Below are positions 1-13,000 of a stretch of DNA of 64,000 nt, one piece after another (the stretch's first letter is position 1; each line of letters starts with the position of its first letter). Made by a program: the position numbers and the translations under genes. The notes below the pieces were generated by a model. That model was not told the DNA's origin. It ran no database searches and saw only the letters and a list, made by a program, of their open reading frames with translations. Origin of the DNA: Acanthopleura granulata (lineage: Eukaryota; Mollusca; Polyplacophora; Chitonida; Chitonidae); contig JABBOT010000023.1 of NCBI GenBank assembly GCA_016165875.1, forward strand, positions 682,001-746,000, given 5' to 3'.

Positions 1-256
1 ATTCCACATCTTTGACCTGACTGTCATGAGTCTAAAACCTTGGGCACATAATCCACTGAGATTGCCCGACTACATCAAGACGTACTTCTGATGTGATCAA
101 ATTAATGAATAAGCTCCAAACATTGCTCAACCTTAAAAATGAAGTAATTATTGGAGGCACCGACTGTCTTGCATGTTTGAATGAAACGATGAATGTAATT
201 ATGAATTTATCCACATTAATCTTAACTATGACAATGACAGTAGTTTATGCTTGTAG
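1..256. other. Intronic sequence before the first visible TEX11 exon
   Basis: No exon with usable splice sites is visible. A short open frame at 93-308 merely runs through the exon at 257-295 in the same frame; no acceptor supports extending the exon upstream. Confidence 0.4.
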
Positions 257-3200
257 GGATTGGAAAGATGAACTTCGCAGAAAATATGAGGACAGGTTGA
301 AGAAATAGGCTATGATCTAACTGTTTAGTGGTAGATTGTGTTGATAGGTGAAACAGATTCATGGCTACATTTCATAAAGCTTCCAAGGGCTTAAGTACTG
401 CATCTTCATTGTCAGGTTACAACAGAAATACCATATATACAACTTTGCCTTTGCTCCAAAAGTTGTTGTCTGTGTTGCTGTTTTCATACTACTTCCTTGC
501 TGTTTCAGGGCTGACATAAAGAAGATCCTCCACTATCTGAAAACAGGTAAACTCTAAGTTTTTCTTTCTGTTGAGTGATGTTCACATTATTTATTTTTAA
601 TTCATGCACTGTCTGTCTCTCTCTTTTTTTAGTTTGTTACTTTTTCTTTTTTTAAGGGCATTTTCCTGAAAGGCATCCTGTATGTCTGTCCATCCAGTTG
701 TTTGTACTACAAATGACCTCTATTTTCTATAATAGGTGAAGTGTAGTAGTTAAGATGCTCATCTTTCAAACACTAGGGCACATGAGGTATGGGTTTTGTC
801 CTGGCCTTGGGCAACCTGAGAGAGTTCACTTTGTGGATCCCACTGTGCTCACTGTTCAGGGGGCCTTGGTGCATGCTGACAATGTGTGGTTAGTGATGCT
901 CTTGTGGCCATTTGCTCAGCCTATCTTGGATTAAAGAGCACTCATCTTCCACCAATATGGTCTGCATTTGTATATGTCACACAGGGGGAAAGTTTGTCAG
1001 CAGTTTGCCAAAGCTGAGTGGTTTACCTTGGATACTCTGGCTGCCTCCAGCCATAAAAACTGACTAATATCAGTTCATATAAGTGGAAATTTCGTGAGTA
1101 TAGCATTAAGCATCAATCAGATAAATTCTGGTCTGAGATTCTAAGACACATAAAGTGTGGGGTTCATTCCCTTGGACATGGAATTTGTGCATTCACATGC
1201 TCTGACTTTCCATAGAGCATTTGTGACAATAAGCATTTGTCCATGCCTTTGTAGCAGATTGCCCTGTCTAAATGTTCATATCTCTATGTCTATTTCTTGA
1301 GTATGGCCTTAAACGCCAATTGATTAAATAATAAATAAATATCCTGAGATGGATACCTTTTTTCTTAATATCTGTCCATCCATACCTTTACAAGGTTACA
1401 TTTTGGGTATTAAAGTGAGGTATCTGTTACATGAAGTTTCCTGTAAACGATAATAAATAAATGTGTAAATTTGTATGCAGGCTGTGAGCATCTTCAACAT
1501 GCAAAAGGTATGGAGAACAGTAATGTGGATGTGCAGAAGGAATCCTCGTGGTTTATGAAAATAGGTAATTGTAGGCTTGTATTCAAAGAGAACGGAGAAA
1601 TGTGCCACCATGATAAATGCATAAAGAGAAAATGACGTATACAATGGTCACGGAAAGAAAGATAATTGAAAGAGTAGGACCATAAGTGAAATTTACAATT
1701 CACTTACCTGTTTTACAGATGCGCAATTCTGTAAATGACCTAAAATTTCATTGCATTGCATTTTTAGAGGCGAAAACAAATGCCATTAAATATTACTTTT
1801 GGAGCTGAAACATTTTTCCAGAATTTATTTATATATTTGTTTGATTGGTGTTTTATGCTGTACTCAAGAATATGTCACTTGTACGACGGCGGCTACATTA
1901 TGGTTTGAGGCAACCGGGCAGAGTGCAGGGGAAACTCATCTGCAGGTTTCTGGCAGATCTTCCCACTTACTACTGGGTCGTTACATTTTTCCAAAAGGAT
2001 ATTACCCTGTCTTCAAAACAAACTTCAAAGCATCTTTCTACAACTAACAGAACTCTGACAATATAGAAAAATAAGCATCTTTGTCATGGACGAAATTTTA
2101 GGTCATTTTGGGTATTCCCTGTAATGTTCATGACTTTAAGTTGACAAATCTACTAGTGAACAATTTCTGGAAAGCATTCTTTTTCTTTGTGCAGATTTTT
2201 CATTGGTTTGGGTGTAACTGTAATTACTTACACTTTCAGCTTGGAACATGGCATTACAAAGTAAAGAATGTCATCATGATGTGAGAGAACTCTTTAGAAT
2301 ATGCAGCAAGGTTGGTGTATATGTATAGAATGACAAACCTCGTGAATATACCTGTTTAAAAGCATTCAATACACCATGGACAACTTCTGTAGTTAGTTTG
2401 GAGCTAGTATTACTTTGTCTGCTTTCAACCACTGAGCAGTTGTGGCATACAGTACATATTTTTGTGTTGTACGATGCATATGTGAACACACAACGTGATT
2501 TGTAACAACATTGATCTGGACAGCTCTTGAATGGTGAAGTTTATTGTTCTGCTTAAGTTAATTATACTTAGATGTGTTATGATTGTATTGCACCTGTTAT
2601 GTTTGCTAACTAGTTGACATCTCTGTGTGGTGAAGCTGTGGATCACCTTAGCCGCCAGAAGACCTGTTTGATGATGGTCATTGCCTCTGGCCTTGAGCTA
2701 GCCCGACAAAAACAAGACATGGAGGAGAAGGTGTGTGTGGCATGGCTAACCAAATATTCAGTTGCACAGTCAAATGCACAGTTTTTGTGCGACAATAATT
2801 CCTGTGGTGCCTTTGAGCCTCTTCTGTCTCTTACGACTGTGTCTATAGCTGAGGGGTATTCTGACGGCCCACCAAAACACAAAAGTATACTCCAAAAGGT
2901 CTTATTATTTATTGAAATACACCAAGAATAGGTTTAAGCAACAGATTTTTATTGTGAAAGATCATGGGCTCCATTTATATGAGGAAATGATGTTTATTTT
3001 GGTGTAAATCGGCTGCTGTGCTCAACCATGAAATAATGTACGTTATATTATTGGTAGGCCTACCAATCACCCCAGTAGACACCCAAATATCCTCATATAT
3101 GTTCGAAAGAGGTAAGATTTTGTAGTCCAAGAAAAGAAGCTAATGTTATTAATATGTTATTTTTCTTCCAAATATATGTAGACAAACCAATGTTACATGC

Positions 3201-6200
3201 ATTACATGTAAACTGGGTTGCTCGCCACAACATGTAAGGCAAGATAACTCGGTATCAGTTATCCCTCATATACTCCTGTACCTCAGTAGGCGCACCAGCA
3301 TATTAGAGACGCCAGCAGTGCACCCCAAAAGACATCCATCATATACTCAAGTACCCCAAAAGACACGCCATCATATTAAAGTAAAAAAATCAATAATTTT
3401 GTATATATTTTAGAATTTTTAATAATTGCCATTCTTCTATACTATCCCTTTTCTGTTAGAAAGAGATACTTCAAGAAGTTCTTCTGCAGCTTGAAGATTG
3501 TAAGAGGATCAGTGAAAGACTGAGAAATCTGCGCTTCTCAGACTTAGGTAAGTTCAGATTTAAAGCAGATTAACTACAAACCCCCAAAGGAAGAGAGTGG
3601 ATCAAGGCTGATAAACTAGAGCAGATCAAGGGAGACAATTTAGCATTCTACCTGTATTTAAAGAAAGTGACTTTGTGTGAAGGGTAAAAAATACTTGTCT
3701 TGGGCTTTAAGGAAGAAGGTCTGTCTAGGATGTGTATGAAACATGTATAAAATAACAGTTCTTCATACAATATGATTTTGATTTCTATGATTAAATTACC
3801 TCCAATGCATAACCAGCCACATGAAGGTCAGAACTTGTTAGAAGTCGAGGTGTAGCATGTCAGGTGCAATTTGATGTTTCAAATGAATAAAAATCGTGTC
3901 CATGGCCAAATAGTTAACATACATTAAGTTTGTATTCAAACCCGATCTTTTGACAGGGAATTTATTGATTCTTCTGCTCTGATGGTTTGTGGATCTTTGG
4001 TGACCATAACAATGGTTGGCATGTCTGTAGGTCACACCACACATGGTACATTGTACCGTCTTTGGCTTGCTCCACCCATTATTGACGTGAAAAATTCTTT
4101 CAGTTTAGCATTGAACTACAGTGAAATAAATACATAAATACACATTATGTTGCATCATGGTGATGAAACATACAGTGTTTTCTTAGCCTCCATTTAGAAT
4201 TGATAAAATGCAATGCTTCTACAAGCTTATGTTTCTACTTATATTCATGTATGCCTGAGAGAGCTGTGAATCATACTTTCAGATGTAAAGAGGAAGGATG
4301 TAGCTGAAATGCTGCTCTTGTTATACGAGTTTGAAGCAAAAACAAAGTTGGGAGACCCTGATGTGGAGAGTGTTTTAGAGAGAGCCCTGTCACTGCCATG
4401 CTCAGAGCCCAAGACTTACGAAACCATGGCAGGTAGTGGACCTTTCATCTCAGTAACACATGGTCACAGAATTTTTATTTGTGTAAAAAATAGTACTTTT
4501 TTCTGCTTTCCTTTTTTTTTTATCCATGTAAGCTAAAACATGATTATAAGCCCTGGAAGTTACATTCTGTATGCAGAGCATGATAAGCACCAGTGTTTTT
4601 GATGGTTCAGCTCTTGCAATGGAGAGCCCGGCTCAGGACAGAAAGATTAGCATGAGAGCTTTGAAGGCAGCCATAAGAAAACACCTTCAGACAGAACCAG
4701 TCGACTTCACCGGGCTCAGGTAATTGTCCAGTCAGTGGCAAAGTACACGCTCTACATGTATGTGATAAAACTAGCAATAGAGAGACAATTCTGCATCGTT
4801 ATCTGTTATCTGAATGATGTCACTGCATGTTATAAAACAACCTGTGTTAAGGTTGTTACTGTAGAGGTGTAATGTTATCATTGGTTCCTGATACTTTAAA
4901 TAGTTTGGTCTAAACCTTGGCATACACAGGAGCTTAAGACCCAATTCAGCTCAACCTGACTGGTGCATCAGATCCCTAGCCCTTATGTAACGTCTTATGC
5001 CTGATCATCACCATGCATGCAACTTTGTGTGCATTTATGTATTTACTTAATGTTGTTTGATGCCGTACTGAAAGAATTTTTATTTGTACAATGGCTATTC
5101 AATCTTAAAGTTTTCTGGCCATCAGCTCTTATGTATGCTGATTTTAACAGAGGAACTGCATCTCTGTTGTGCAGTCGAGCTTTCCACAGCCTGGTTTCCC
5201 TGGCCTTGGAGGCTGGTAGTCTGTCAGACAGGGGCTGGAGTGAAGAGGCTTACTCCTATTACAGAGAGGTACTGGAGCTTCTTAATAAGATCAAGGTAGG
5301 TATACATTTGTTAGTGGAGGATATACCTGCATAGGTTGGCCCAGAAATGACAGGGAGTTGGGTTAAAGTAAACGTAGTCAGCCACTGAGCAAGAAATAAC
5401 AGTCCCAAAGAAGTTTTTTAGAAGTCTTCAAAAAATACATGAAAAATTCTACAAGAATAAATTGCAACGAGTTGTCAGTATCTGGCTACTCATTTGGTGA
5501 TGACGTATTGGCATGTTAGCCATCTGCACCATCAGTAATAAACAACACTGCTTGGCTCCAAAATTACATGCAAGGGTACGTGACCAGGCAAAAATAATTG
5601 ATCAAGAAAATAGAAACAAAAAAGCCAAGTACTGAACACGAGGTTCAGCTCTGTTTTCTTTTCAAAGAGCCGAAATTCAATTGAGTTCAATATCTACTTA
5701 TGATGTTTTCAGGCTGGTGATTTGCTAAGCTCTTGGGGCTTCAACAATATGGTTTCTCAGAGTAAATGCCATTTCCCCAGTGTTGAATTCCATCTTCTCT
5801 GCAATTGAATTTTTTTAAATATCTTTCTTTGGTTTACTTCTTTTTTTCTTTGTATATGTAGTGATAGAATTCATGTTCTCTGTAATTAATTTTCTGTGAA
5901 CAGCTTAAATCTAGTGGCAGCCTCTGCTGTATCTGTGTCCCCTGGGCTCTTAGTTTCCTGCCACTATAATGACAGCCGTCCTCGTATAAGTTAAATATTC
6001 TTGAGTATGGTGTAAATCACTAATAAAAGTCATAAACTGGACATAACATATTTCGCCAGGGTTTTCACCATGTTTCTGTTTTTGACTTTGTCTTTAATTT
6101 CCTGTATTTGAGTGAAATGTCCTATATCTGACACATTTTGTCCTGTATTTGAGGTGTAAATTTGTGTAAATTTTATTTAAGTTTATTTATGACTCAACCC

Positions 6201-8872
6201 ACTGGGAATTCCAGCTAGATAAACTCAGGCTTTTCTTTTGACCAATCATGTATGTGACTGAGCAAAACATTTCATAAGAGTTCTAGTCCTGCAGGTCTTA
6301 GTCTGGTGTTCAGCCTGATGTATGCATGAGTGTGCATGGATTAGCAGTGAATAATATCTCATGTTATGCAAATAAAGCCAACAGAAATGCTGGACCTGGA
6401 TCACTATGCCAATTTACAGTGTTCCCCAAAATAAACCTAACTTACATCTGGCCTATCATACAGCCCTATTTTATGTTCACATACACCCACATGGCTGAAC
6501 TTTTATGCTGCTTTAATGAACAGGGCTTTTTTTATATAATTTATTAAAGGGAACTAGGTTCATGCAGATACACAATTAAATATTTCTATGTACAGTTGTA
6601 ATTCATCACAATTGGTCTGTAGTTCCCTGAACAATGATTTGCTGATCCATATGCATAATACTCTTGAAAATAATTATCAGGGCTGTGCCGCTTGGATTTC
6701 AATACTGATACCACCATATTGCCATTCAAGTTTTCATATGAAAGAGATTGGTACCAATTAAGGACACCAATTAAGAGTTGCATATACAGATGACTCATGC
6801 ATACAAAAGTTCAGCTCAAGAAATAAAATACATTTTTCAGATTCAACCCTTAACATTTAACGTAACACAGATATTAATACACAAAAGAGGCAGTGGTGAA
6901 TTTTGTCATTTATTGTTATAATATTGTGCATGAACTGGCAACAACTATAAAACCAACTCCTTTTTATCATGGTGTTTTAAATGTGTGGAAAACTTAACCT
7001 GAATACATGCGGTACTTATTGAGATACCATCCTTAACATTCCTTTTTATAACTCTTTATTAAAGAGCTACTGCAGTGTCGAAACCCTTGCTTTGAAAGCA
7101 AGGTGAAATGATAAAGTTTGAGATAGTCAAAAGTGAAGTGCTTTCCTAAACTGTGAAAAAAATTGCAGTGTATCAAAACCAATATTGTACATTTCGGAGG
7201 AGATACGAAAAAAAATGTTTTTAGCCTTTGCACTTTACCCAATGTGACATCGCACAAGAACACATGTCATATATAGCATATTATCAAGTCATACCGGGAA
7301 AATTTTACGGACACTGAGGAAGATTTTGTTTTTTGAAGAATCTTCAGTGATAGGGGTTAAGTAGTGTTCATCATAAATCCTTTTTAACCATGGTCTTAGG
7401 TTTGGGCCATTTGTTAAAGATGGGAACAGGTTTTACCAGTGCCTCACTAGTATATGTATATGTTTATAGGAATCTTACCCAGAAATTGAGACCCTTTGGC
7501 TGATGACCAAAGCCTGGAACAGGGGTATATATCTGTACAGGTTAGTATACACTTCTTATACGATTGTTTCTTGGGTATATATCTCTACAGGTGAGTACAT
7601 TTCTTGTAAGCTTGTTTCTTGGGTATACATTTGTACAGGTTGGTGTACACTTCCTATAACTGTATGCTTGTTTCGTGGGTATGTGTCTGTATAGGTTAGT
7701 ACACACTTCCTGTATGATTGCTTCTTGGGTATATATCTGTTCAGGTTAGTATGCATTTCCTGTATTATTGTTTCTCTGAGGGATTATACGTATACACTGG
7801 CCCAGTGGGTGGTTTCCAGGGCTTCTGTCTTTCTGTCTACAAGGTATAGAACTGCAGATGTATAGGTAATCTGTGCAAAATTCTGCATACGGTCAGTGTT
7901 ACTTGCTGTGATGTTTCTGTTGACAGTGCTGACTGTTATGAAGAGGCTGAGAAGTGGTGTAGTATGAGCCTCAACTTCCTCAGACACCTGCCTACCATGA
8001 AGAGCAACTATGAGGAGCAGGTAAGCAGTCAAATCTACAACACTGATATTATAAACGCTAATATTCTTACATGTGTATTAGTCGTATCAAGTGAAGAAAT
8101 GCCAAGAGACGCACGCTGTATACATTTATACATGGAGAGAAAAAATATCCTATAAATTTGTTTACAAGTGCATAACCTGGATCATTCAGTCACATAGATC
8201 TTCATGCCTGTGTTTAATGAGGCATTAATGTTTTTGTTAAATACCTTTGCATTGCAATGAATTTTTTGTCACAGCATAGCCACTGCATGAAAAATGTGCA
8301 GGAAGAAAATATTTTGTCACGTTCATTTTAGTCAATATTATGTCACATGAAGGGATGCAATTGGGTTTGAGGTGAACATATTCAGATAAAGAGTGTGAGA
8401 GAAAAAGAAGAAAAGTGTAGGCCAGGTGTACCCAGTGTAGCTTCCTTTATACTTGTGTAATGCTAGACACTGTGCCAATGTTGGTATTTTGGATGAGAGG
8501 TAGATAGTTTCCTGGCTAGTTTGAAGTAATCCTCTCAGTTCCTGACCCAGGGTTTGGGAAGAGTCTGAAGCATACTTACACTTATATTAAAGCTGAAGGC
8601 TCGCCACGATATGGCTGAAACATTGCCAATGTTCCATTAAGCTATAATCATTCATTCATTTTTAAAGCTGAAGGCCTTTCTCAAAGCCACTGGGAACAGT
8701 GATATGGGTGGATTTGAATGAACAAAATTGTATAGGCATGGTGATTAATTTGCACAATTCAAAAATAAAAACTGCTTGAATAATTAATATGTTCTCCTTT
8801 CAGATGAACACAATCTACGGCGAAATCTTGTTGAAGATAGAGAACAGAAACATAAGCAACATGGAAGAGTAA
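257..8872 (+). CDS. TEX11: TEX11/ZIP4-like meiotic protein, C-terminal exons (5' partial)
   Basis: Exons: 257-295, 509-546, 1481-1564, 2240-2310, 2614-2730, 3460-3547, 4283-4432, 4611-4719, 5151-5295, 7470-7540, 7927-8020, 8804-8872 (TAA). All introns are GT-AG and every phase joins, giving 357 C-terminal residues. The first exon starts in mid-codon and no earlier exon is visible, so the N-terminal part lies before the window; family members are about 900 residues. Recognition rests on the TEX11 C-terminal pattern: SSWFMKIAWNMALQ, LMTKAWNRGIYLYSA, CYEEAEKWC and a closing YEEQMNTIYGEIL, in an all-helical TPR-like context. TEX11 (yeast Zip4/Spo22) is a TPR scaffold of the ZMM group that promotes meiotic crossovers and synapsis; germline expression is expected from the family, not shown here. 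Odd point: the donor of exon 7470-7540 is repeated four more times in tandem downstream. The first two exons are short and rest mainly on phase agreement. Confidence 0.83.
735..1130 (+). mobile_element. Old tRNA-derived SINE with a SINE-A-like tail
   Basis: The head has a tRNA-like A box region (gtgtagtagttaag) and a weak B box (ggttttgtcc). The body 'ggaaagtttgtcagcagtttgccaaag' type segment and 'ccataaaaactgac' lead into a decayed tail 'gtatagcattaagcatcaatc'. Related body fragments occur near 9480, 22360, 30800 and 33940. Second copies of the same tail type end near 1340. Confidence 0.5.
1821..1982 (-). mobile_element. SINE-A, 5'-truncated, with 11-bp target-site duplication
   Basis: Tail (tttattta) on the left and body reading leftwards, so the element lies on the - strand; the tRNA head is missing. 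Flanks 1810-1820 and 1983-1993 are both acatttttcca. Flanking DNA on both sides matches one uninterrupted repeat (inverted) at about 31050-31235. Confidence 0.72.
5925..6025 (+). mobile_element. SINE-A 3' fragment
   Basis: Keeps the body 'tttcctgccactataatgac' and the tail 'aaatattcttgagtatgg', followed by a decayed end 'gtaaatcactaataaaa'. Confidence 0.55.
7065..7395 (+). repeat. Dispersed repeat (family F), copy 1
   Basis: Shares 'ggtgaaatgataaag'-type, 'ttgtacatttcggagga', 'cctttgcactttaccc' and 'ttcatcataaatc' with 41715-42130 in the same order. Lies in the TEX11 intron before the exon at 7470. Confidence 0.6.
7523..7790 (+). repeat. ~50-bp tandem repeat copying an exon end and its 5' splice site
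   Basis: Five degenerate units, each reading like 'ggtatatatctgtacag' then 'gttagtacacacttcc' and 'gattgtttcttg'. The first unit is the real 3' end of the TEX11 exon (donor GT at 7541). Further CAG/TAG-GT sites lie at 7591, 7639, 7695 and 7745, spaced 50, 48, 56 and 50 bp. The exon frame stays open through the array to a stop at 7692-7694. Confidence 0.85.
8595..8667 (+). mobile_element. SINE-C tail fragment
   Basis: 'ctcgccacgatatggctgaa' followed by 'cattgccaatgttccattaa' and an (attc)n end resembles the tail of the longer SINE at 31668-32017 ('tcatatgactgaaatattg', 'gttaaaccc'). Confidence 0.45.
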
Positions 8873-9290
8873 CTTTGTAGAGTACATGTTTACAACCAGT
8901 TGCTCACAAGAAACAGCCTATTTACAAATGATCAAAGAAGGGAGCTTGCCAAAGACTCAAAGTACATGTACTTTGAAGATTCAAGTTGAGAGCTGCAAAG
9001 TGCTGAAATGAGTGTTTGTATCGATGAGTATTGGGTGTTTACTGTCTGAGTGAGTATTTATTGTTTGATTAGATTGTTGCGTGGAGCTGTTTTTCGTTTT
9101 GGAAATGGATTACTTGTTGCGTGTATGTTTTATCATTTCAGAACAGTATTTGTGGTGGCATATGTAGTCGTATCCTTTCAATCTACATCCACTGACACCG
9201 TCCTGTAGTTGTCATAATGACAAGAATTATTTGTTTGCACAGTGATTACACACATGTATTGTTTAACCTATCACTCCTGAAGATCCTGTG

Positions 9291-9296
9291 AATAAA
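9291..9296 (+). terminator. Polyadenylation signal of the TEX11-like gene
   Basis: AATAAA lies 419 bp after the stop codon at 8872 and is the first canonical hexamer on the + strand after it. It sets the likely end of the transcript near 9315. Confidence 0.6.
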
Positions 9297-9399
9297 ACCA
9301 TTTCACATCCACGTCTGTTTTGCATCATTTATATGAACAGCTGAAATTAGATAGTGGCTCAGTAATCTGATGCGCATGGTTACATGCTGATATCCAGCT

Positions 9400-9592
9400 C
9401 ATCTTTGAATCCTGACCGAAGTGTACACTGTATAAGTTAAATCACAGTGTCACACAGGGATAGCCTTCCTCCTCCAGTCCCACATATACTTGCCCAAAGC
9501 CAGTGGTTTACACTTCTTCTGACACTGTGTGACAGTCCGACTGTATGAGTGAAATGATATATTCTTAGCACCAATCAATCAATAAAATTCTA
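9400..9592 (+). mobile_element. Decayed SINE fragment between the two convergent genes
   Basis: 'tgtcacacagggatagcctt', 'cttgcccaaagccagtggtt' and a tail 'gatatattcttagcacc' then 'aatcaatcaataaaa' match the body and tail of the SINE at 735-1130. It fills most of the gap between the TEX11 signal and the next gene. Confidence 0.5.
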
Positions 9593-9892
9593 CGGTAGGA
9601 GGTTTTTTAAGTATGCAGTGAAATAATGGATGTATGAACAAAGGCTGGTTTTCAAACTTGATCTGAGGTTCGATGTAGAGAACTTTGATACCTGGAACCA
9701 TATTTTGAACAGTTATTGCATGGAAACAAAAGTGCGACATATTGACATATTACCAAACCCAAATTAATTATTATGCGCTTTAATGAAAGGTGAGTAAAGG
9801 ATACTAAATTATGTCTGGTGAAACAACCATACAAATAGGACTGACCTTCAACAGAACACAAAGCAATATATCTTCTCCAATTCATAAATTCG

Positions 9893-9898
9893 TTTAAT
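9893..9898 (-). terminator. Possible ATTAAA polyadenylation signal of the coiled-coil gene
   Basis: TTTAAT on the + strand reads ATTAAA on the - strand, 131 bp after the stop codon. With the TEX11 signal at 9291 it makes a convergent pair about 600 bp apart. Confidence 0.35.
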
Positions 9899-10028
9899 AC
9901 CCCAAGCCATTACACACACAAGGAAAATGATGCTGTGTAATGTAATAATACATAATGTAAATGTATATTAGGGCAAGAGGTGGTTCAGGAAGACTACTGT
10001 TCTTTGGTGCGATGAAACCGTTGACACC

Positions 10029-13000
10029 TCATGTGGCCACTGGCTTGCTGGCCTGCAGGTAGTTGTTCCAGTATACACTGCTACATTGGGCTTCCTGCAA
10101 GTATAACCATGTGCTCATGTACATGCAGTAGTCACTATAAACTCCCTCAGCAGACCCAAATGTCTCATAAATATCAGATCCACATGTAGCAGCCACTTCG
10201 TCAACTGACTTGTGCTTACCCAAATGTGTCATGAAGAAATACCTTTGCCTATACTCTCCACCCATCTGGTGTTGGTCCAGCAGAATTCTTGCTTGTGTAT
10301 TTAGCGAAGATGATTTTTTTTGTACATTGAAACAGATTCTGATTCTAGGGTTTGACTCTAGAAGCAAAGAGAGGTCATCAGATGGGCTGAGGGTATAGGG
10401 ATTTCTATAGATTTAGTATTTAATAAGTCAACACATGCAAAATTGCATGAAGATAAAGATTGCTGTACACCTATTTTATATCTCTTGTCAATATTTCACT
10501 TGAAAAGAGCTAAAGAGAAGCTTGTTTGACGAACAAAAAAGGTAGCATTGTAATTTTTTATGTATAATATCAAGTAATGACCAAACCCATCTGGTTCCTG
10601 ATGGTAAGGTTTGATTTACCAGAGGCCAGTGGATGTACAAGTACACAGTATATCTTTCACCTCATGACACTTTGTACTTACTGAATGACACTGAGTAGAA
10701 ATGTCCCGCACAGTTCAAACTGTGATATACTGCGCTGGAGTGTGACTTACCACCGCAGAGTTATCAACAACAGGCAATATCGTGAGGCTGCCCTGAAGTG
10801 CTGGCTATGCAGTACTGTGCTGTTCTTCTCTTGGTAACTTTTTGAACATTTTAGTATCATTCAGTACCATGAAGATATGTACAATGGGGAGGCTATCTGC
10901 CTCTGATAAGCCTTATGACAAATACACACGAGCACATCAGAAGCGACATGTCAGTAATTTGGAAGTGCATGTATACTGATTGCAAATACCTCAGTAGTAA
11001 CAGAAAAGGTATCTTGTGTTTTTAAGTGACGAATCAACATGGAATGTATGGAAATAATTTATTTCTTTTACTGTTGTTTAACACCATATTCAAAGATTTT
11101 CTCCTTTTGTGGGTGGAGGAAGCCATAGTGTCTGGGGTAAAACACTCACCGGTGTATTTATTCATGTATGAAGTAGAGTCTGGAATGCTATATTGGATGG
11201 AAAATTAGTCGTCTCCAACAAACAAAAACTGGGCAAACAGCCCCTCAGAAGCCATCTAAAATTGACTGTCCCTAACATTCCACGAACAGTGTATAAATTC
11301 CATAGACAAACACAGGATATTTACCATATTGATTTCAGTGGAACTTAGGAAAAAAATTACATCTATGTAACTTACAACAATTTTGCAGCTGTTCTTGACT
11401 TGTTCCAATGAAAGGGGTATAAGTTTTTTAGAGGCAGGCAAAGCAGCTGGTTTCTCCTCATCCTCCCTGTTTAAGTGAACACGAAAGCAAGTTAGGATCT
11501 TCACACATAAAGAGCTTCTTTTCATGTATGCTTCAGAAGAATTTGAATGTACAAAATTGTAACTAAAAGAATGTGACTGTACTTTATAAATGTAAAAAAT
11601 TAATGAGTCAACATAACTTATTGTAAGTGTTGTATTTTTCTTACCAGTCCTAGGCTTATAGTCCTAGCAAATCATTGTAACTCTTATGGATAGACTGACA
11701 GCAAATATGTGATGGTTACAAAAATATCACACAGATTATACAAAGGCATTATAATGCCTACTTTATGTACATTACTATTTCTTTATTTATTGGATTGGTG
11801 TTTTGCCAATGGCTGGAGAGGAGGCCAGCAAGAGCTGGACTCGCAGTGAGTTACCAATATTATTTATCTGAGAAGCATCATATACATGTACCAACAACAC
11901 CAGTGAAGTTGTACCAATCTAAATAACTTGACATATTTGACAATCAATGTGTAGAAGATCAGCATGGTATCATTAATGTCAAGAGACTGAACTCTCCAAA
12001 AGTATGACTATATGGTTCGGACATTAATAGTTGGTTTGACTCCTTCACAAGTAGAAATGACGAATTGACCTGGTCACTCGAATATTATTAGATTTACAAC
12101 GTTGTTTCCATCTACACTGCCAGCAAATATTTAACAGGCTGAAAGGATGTTATGCTACGAGGATCCAGTCTGACAGGTGAAGACCAACATATGGGTTTCA
12201 TACAGTAGTGAAGCAAATTCTGGCTGACTTACAAAACAATGGCATCTTCCTTGTGGTCCTCTGGGTTGTCTTTCAGGGAAAGAGAGGATGTATTAGGGGC
12301 CAGGGCAAGATTTCCAGCAACATCCTCTGAGCTGCACCCTCCCTCAAATGGAGCTGTGTCCTCTGGCACAGATCCCGACTGGCCAATGGCAAATTTAACA
12401 TCAATCTGCAAGACGGTAGAAAAACACTGCTGAAAATGTAACAAATAAATAAATAATCTCACAGACTGCAGAAGGCAAAAGATGTATTACAGGTCATAGC
12501 TATATATGAATGTTTCATTTTGACAGCCTGCATGTTTGATTGTTTGTGACACGAATTGTGACTTACAACATCATTTATGTCTGGTCCTCCATACATCATG
12601 TCCAGGTCACCCAGGTGACTCTGAAGTATCCTGTAACACAAAACATCTCCTTAATGTCTCAGTTAGCACAGGTGGCAAATTAATTCCAGTTAATTCAAAA
12701 GTTAATTAACACATGTATAACAACAAGGACAACCAAATAAACATGTTTCCTATGGTGGCACTAACTCTTACTTAATAGATGTGCTAGAGCACAATACTGA
12801 GCAGTTTTGGACCATATGTTATTGTTCAGATAAAAAAGTTTGAATGGGACTGTGCCGTACCTGTTTGGTACAGATCTGTCAAAGTCAAAGGCTGCATGGC
12901 ACAGTGCAATGGAGATCCTTGCTGCACTGCCCAGCAGTTACAGAGACTATGGCAGCAACACAGTATCATGTGGCAGCTTCTTCGTTGTGCTGGTCATTCA

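Noticed and set aside
7541..7694. Extension of the TEX11 exon through the open repeat array
   Set aside because: The product joined at 7540 to the next exon fits the TEX11 family and phase exactly; longer forms break the frame or meet a stop.
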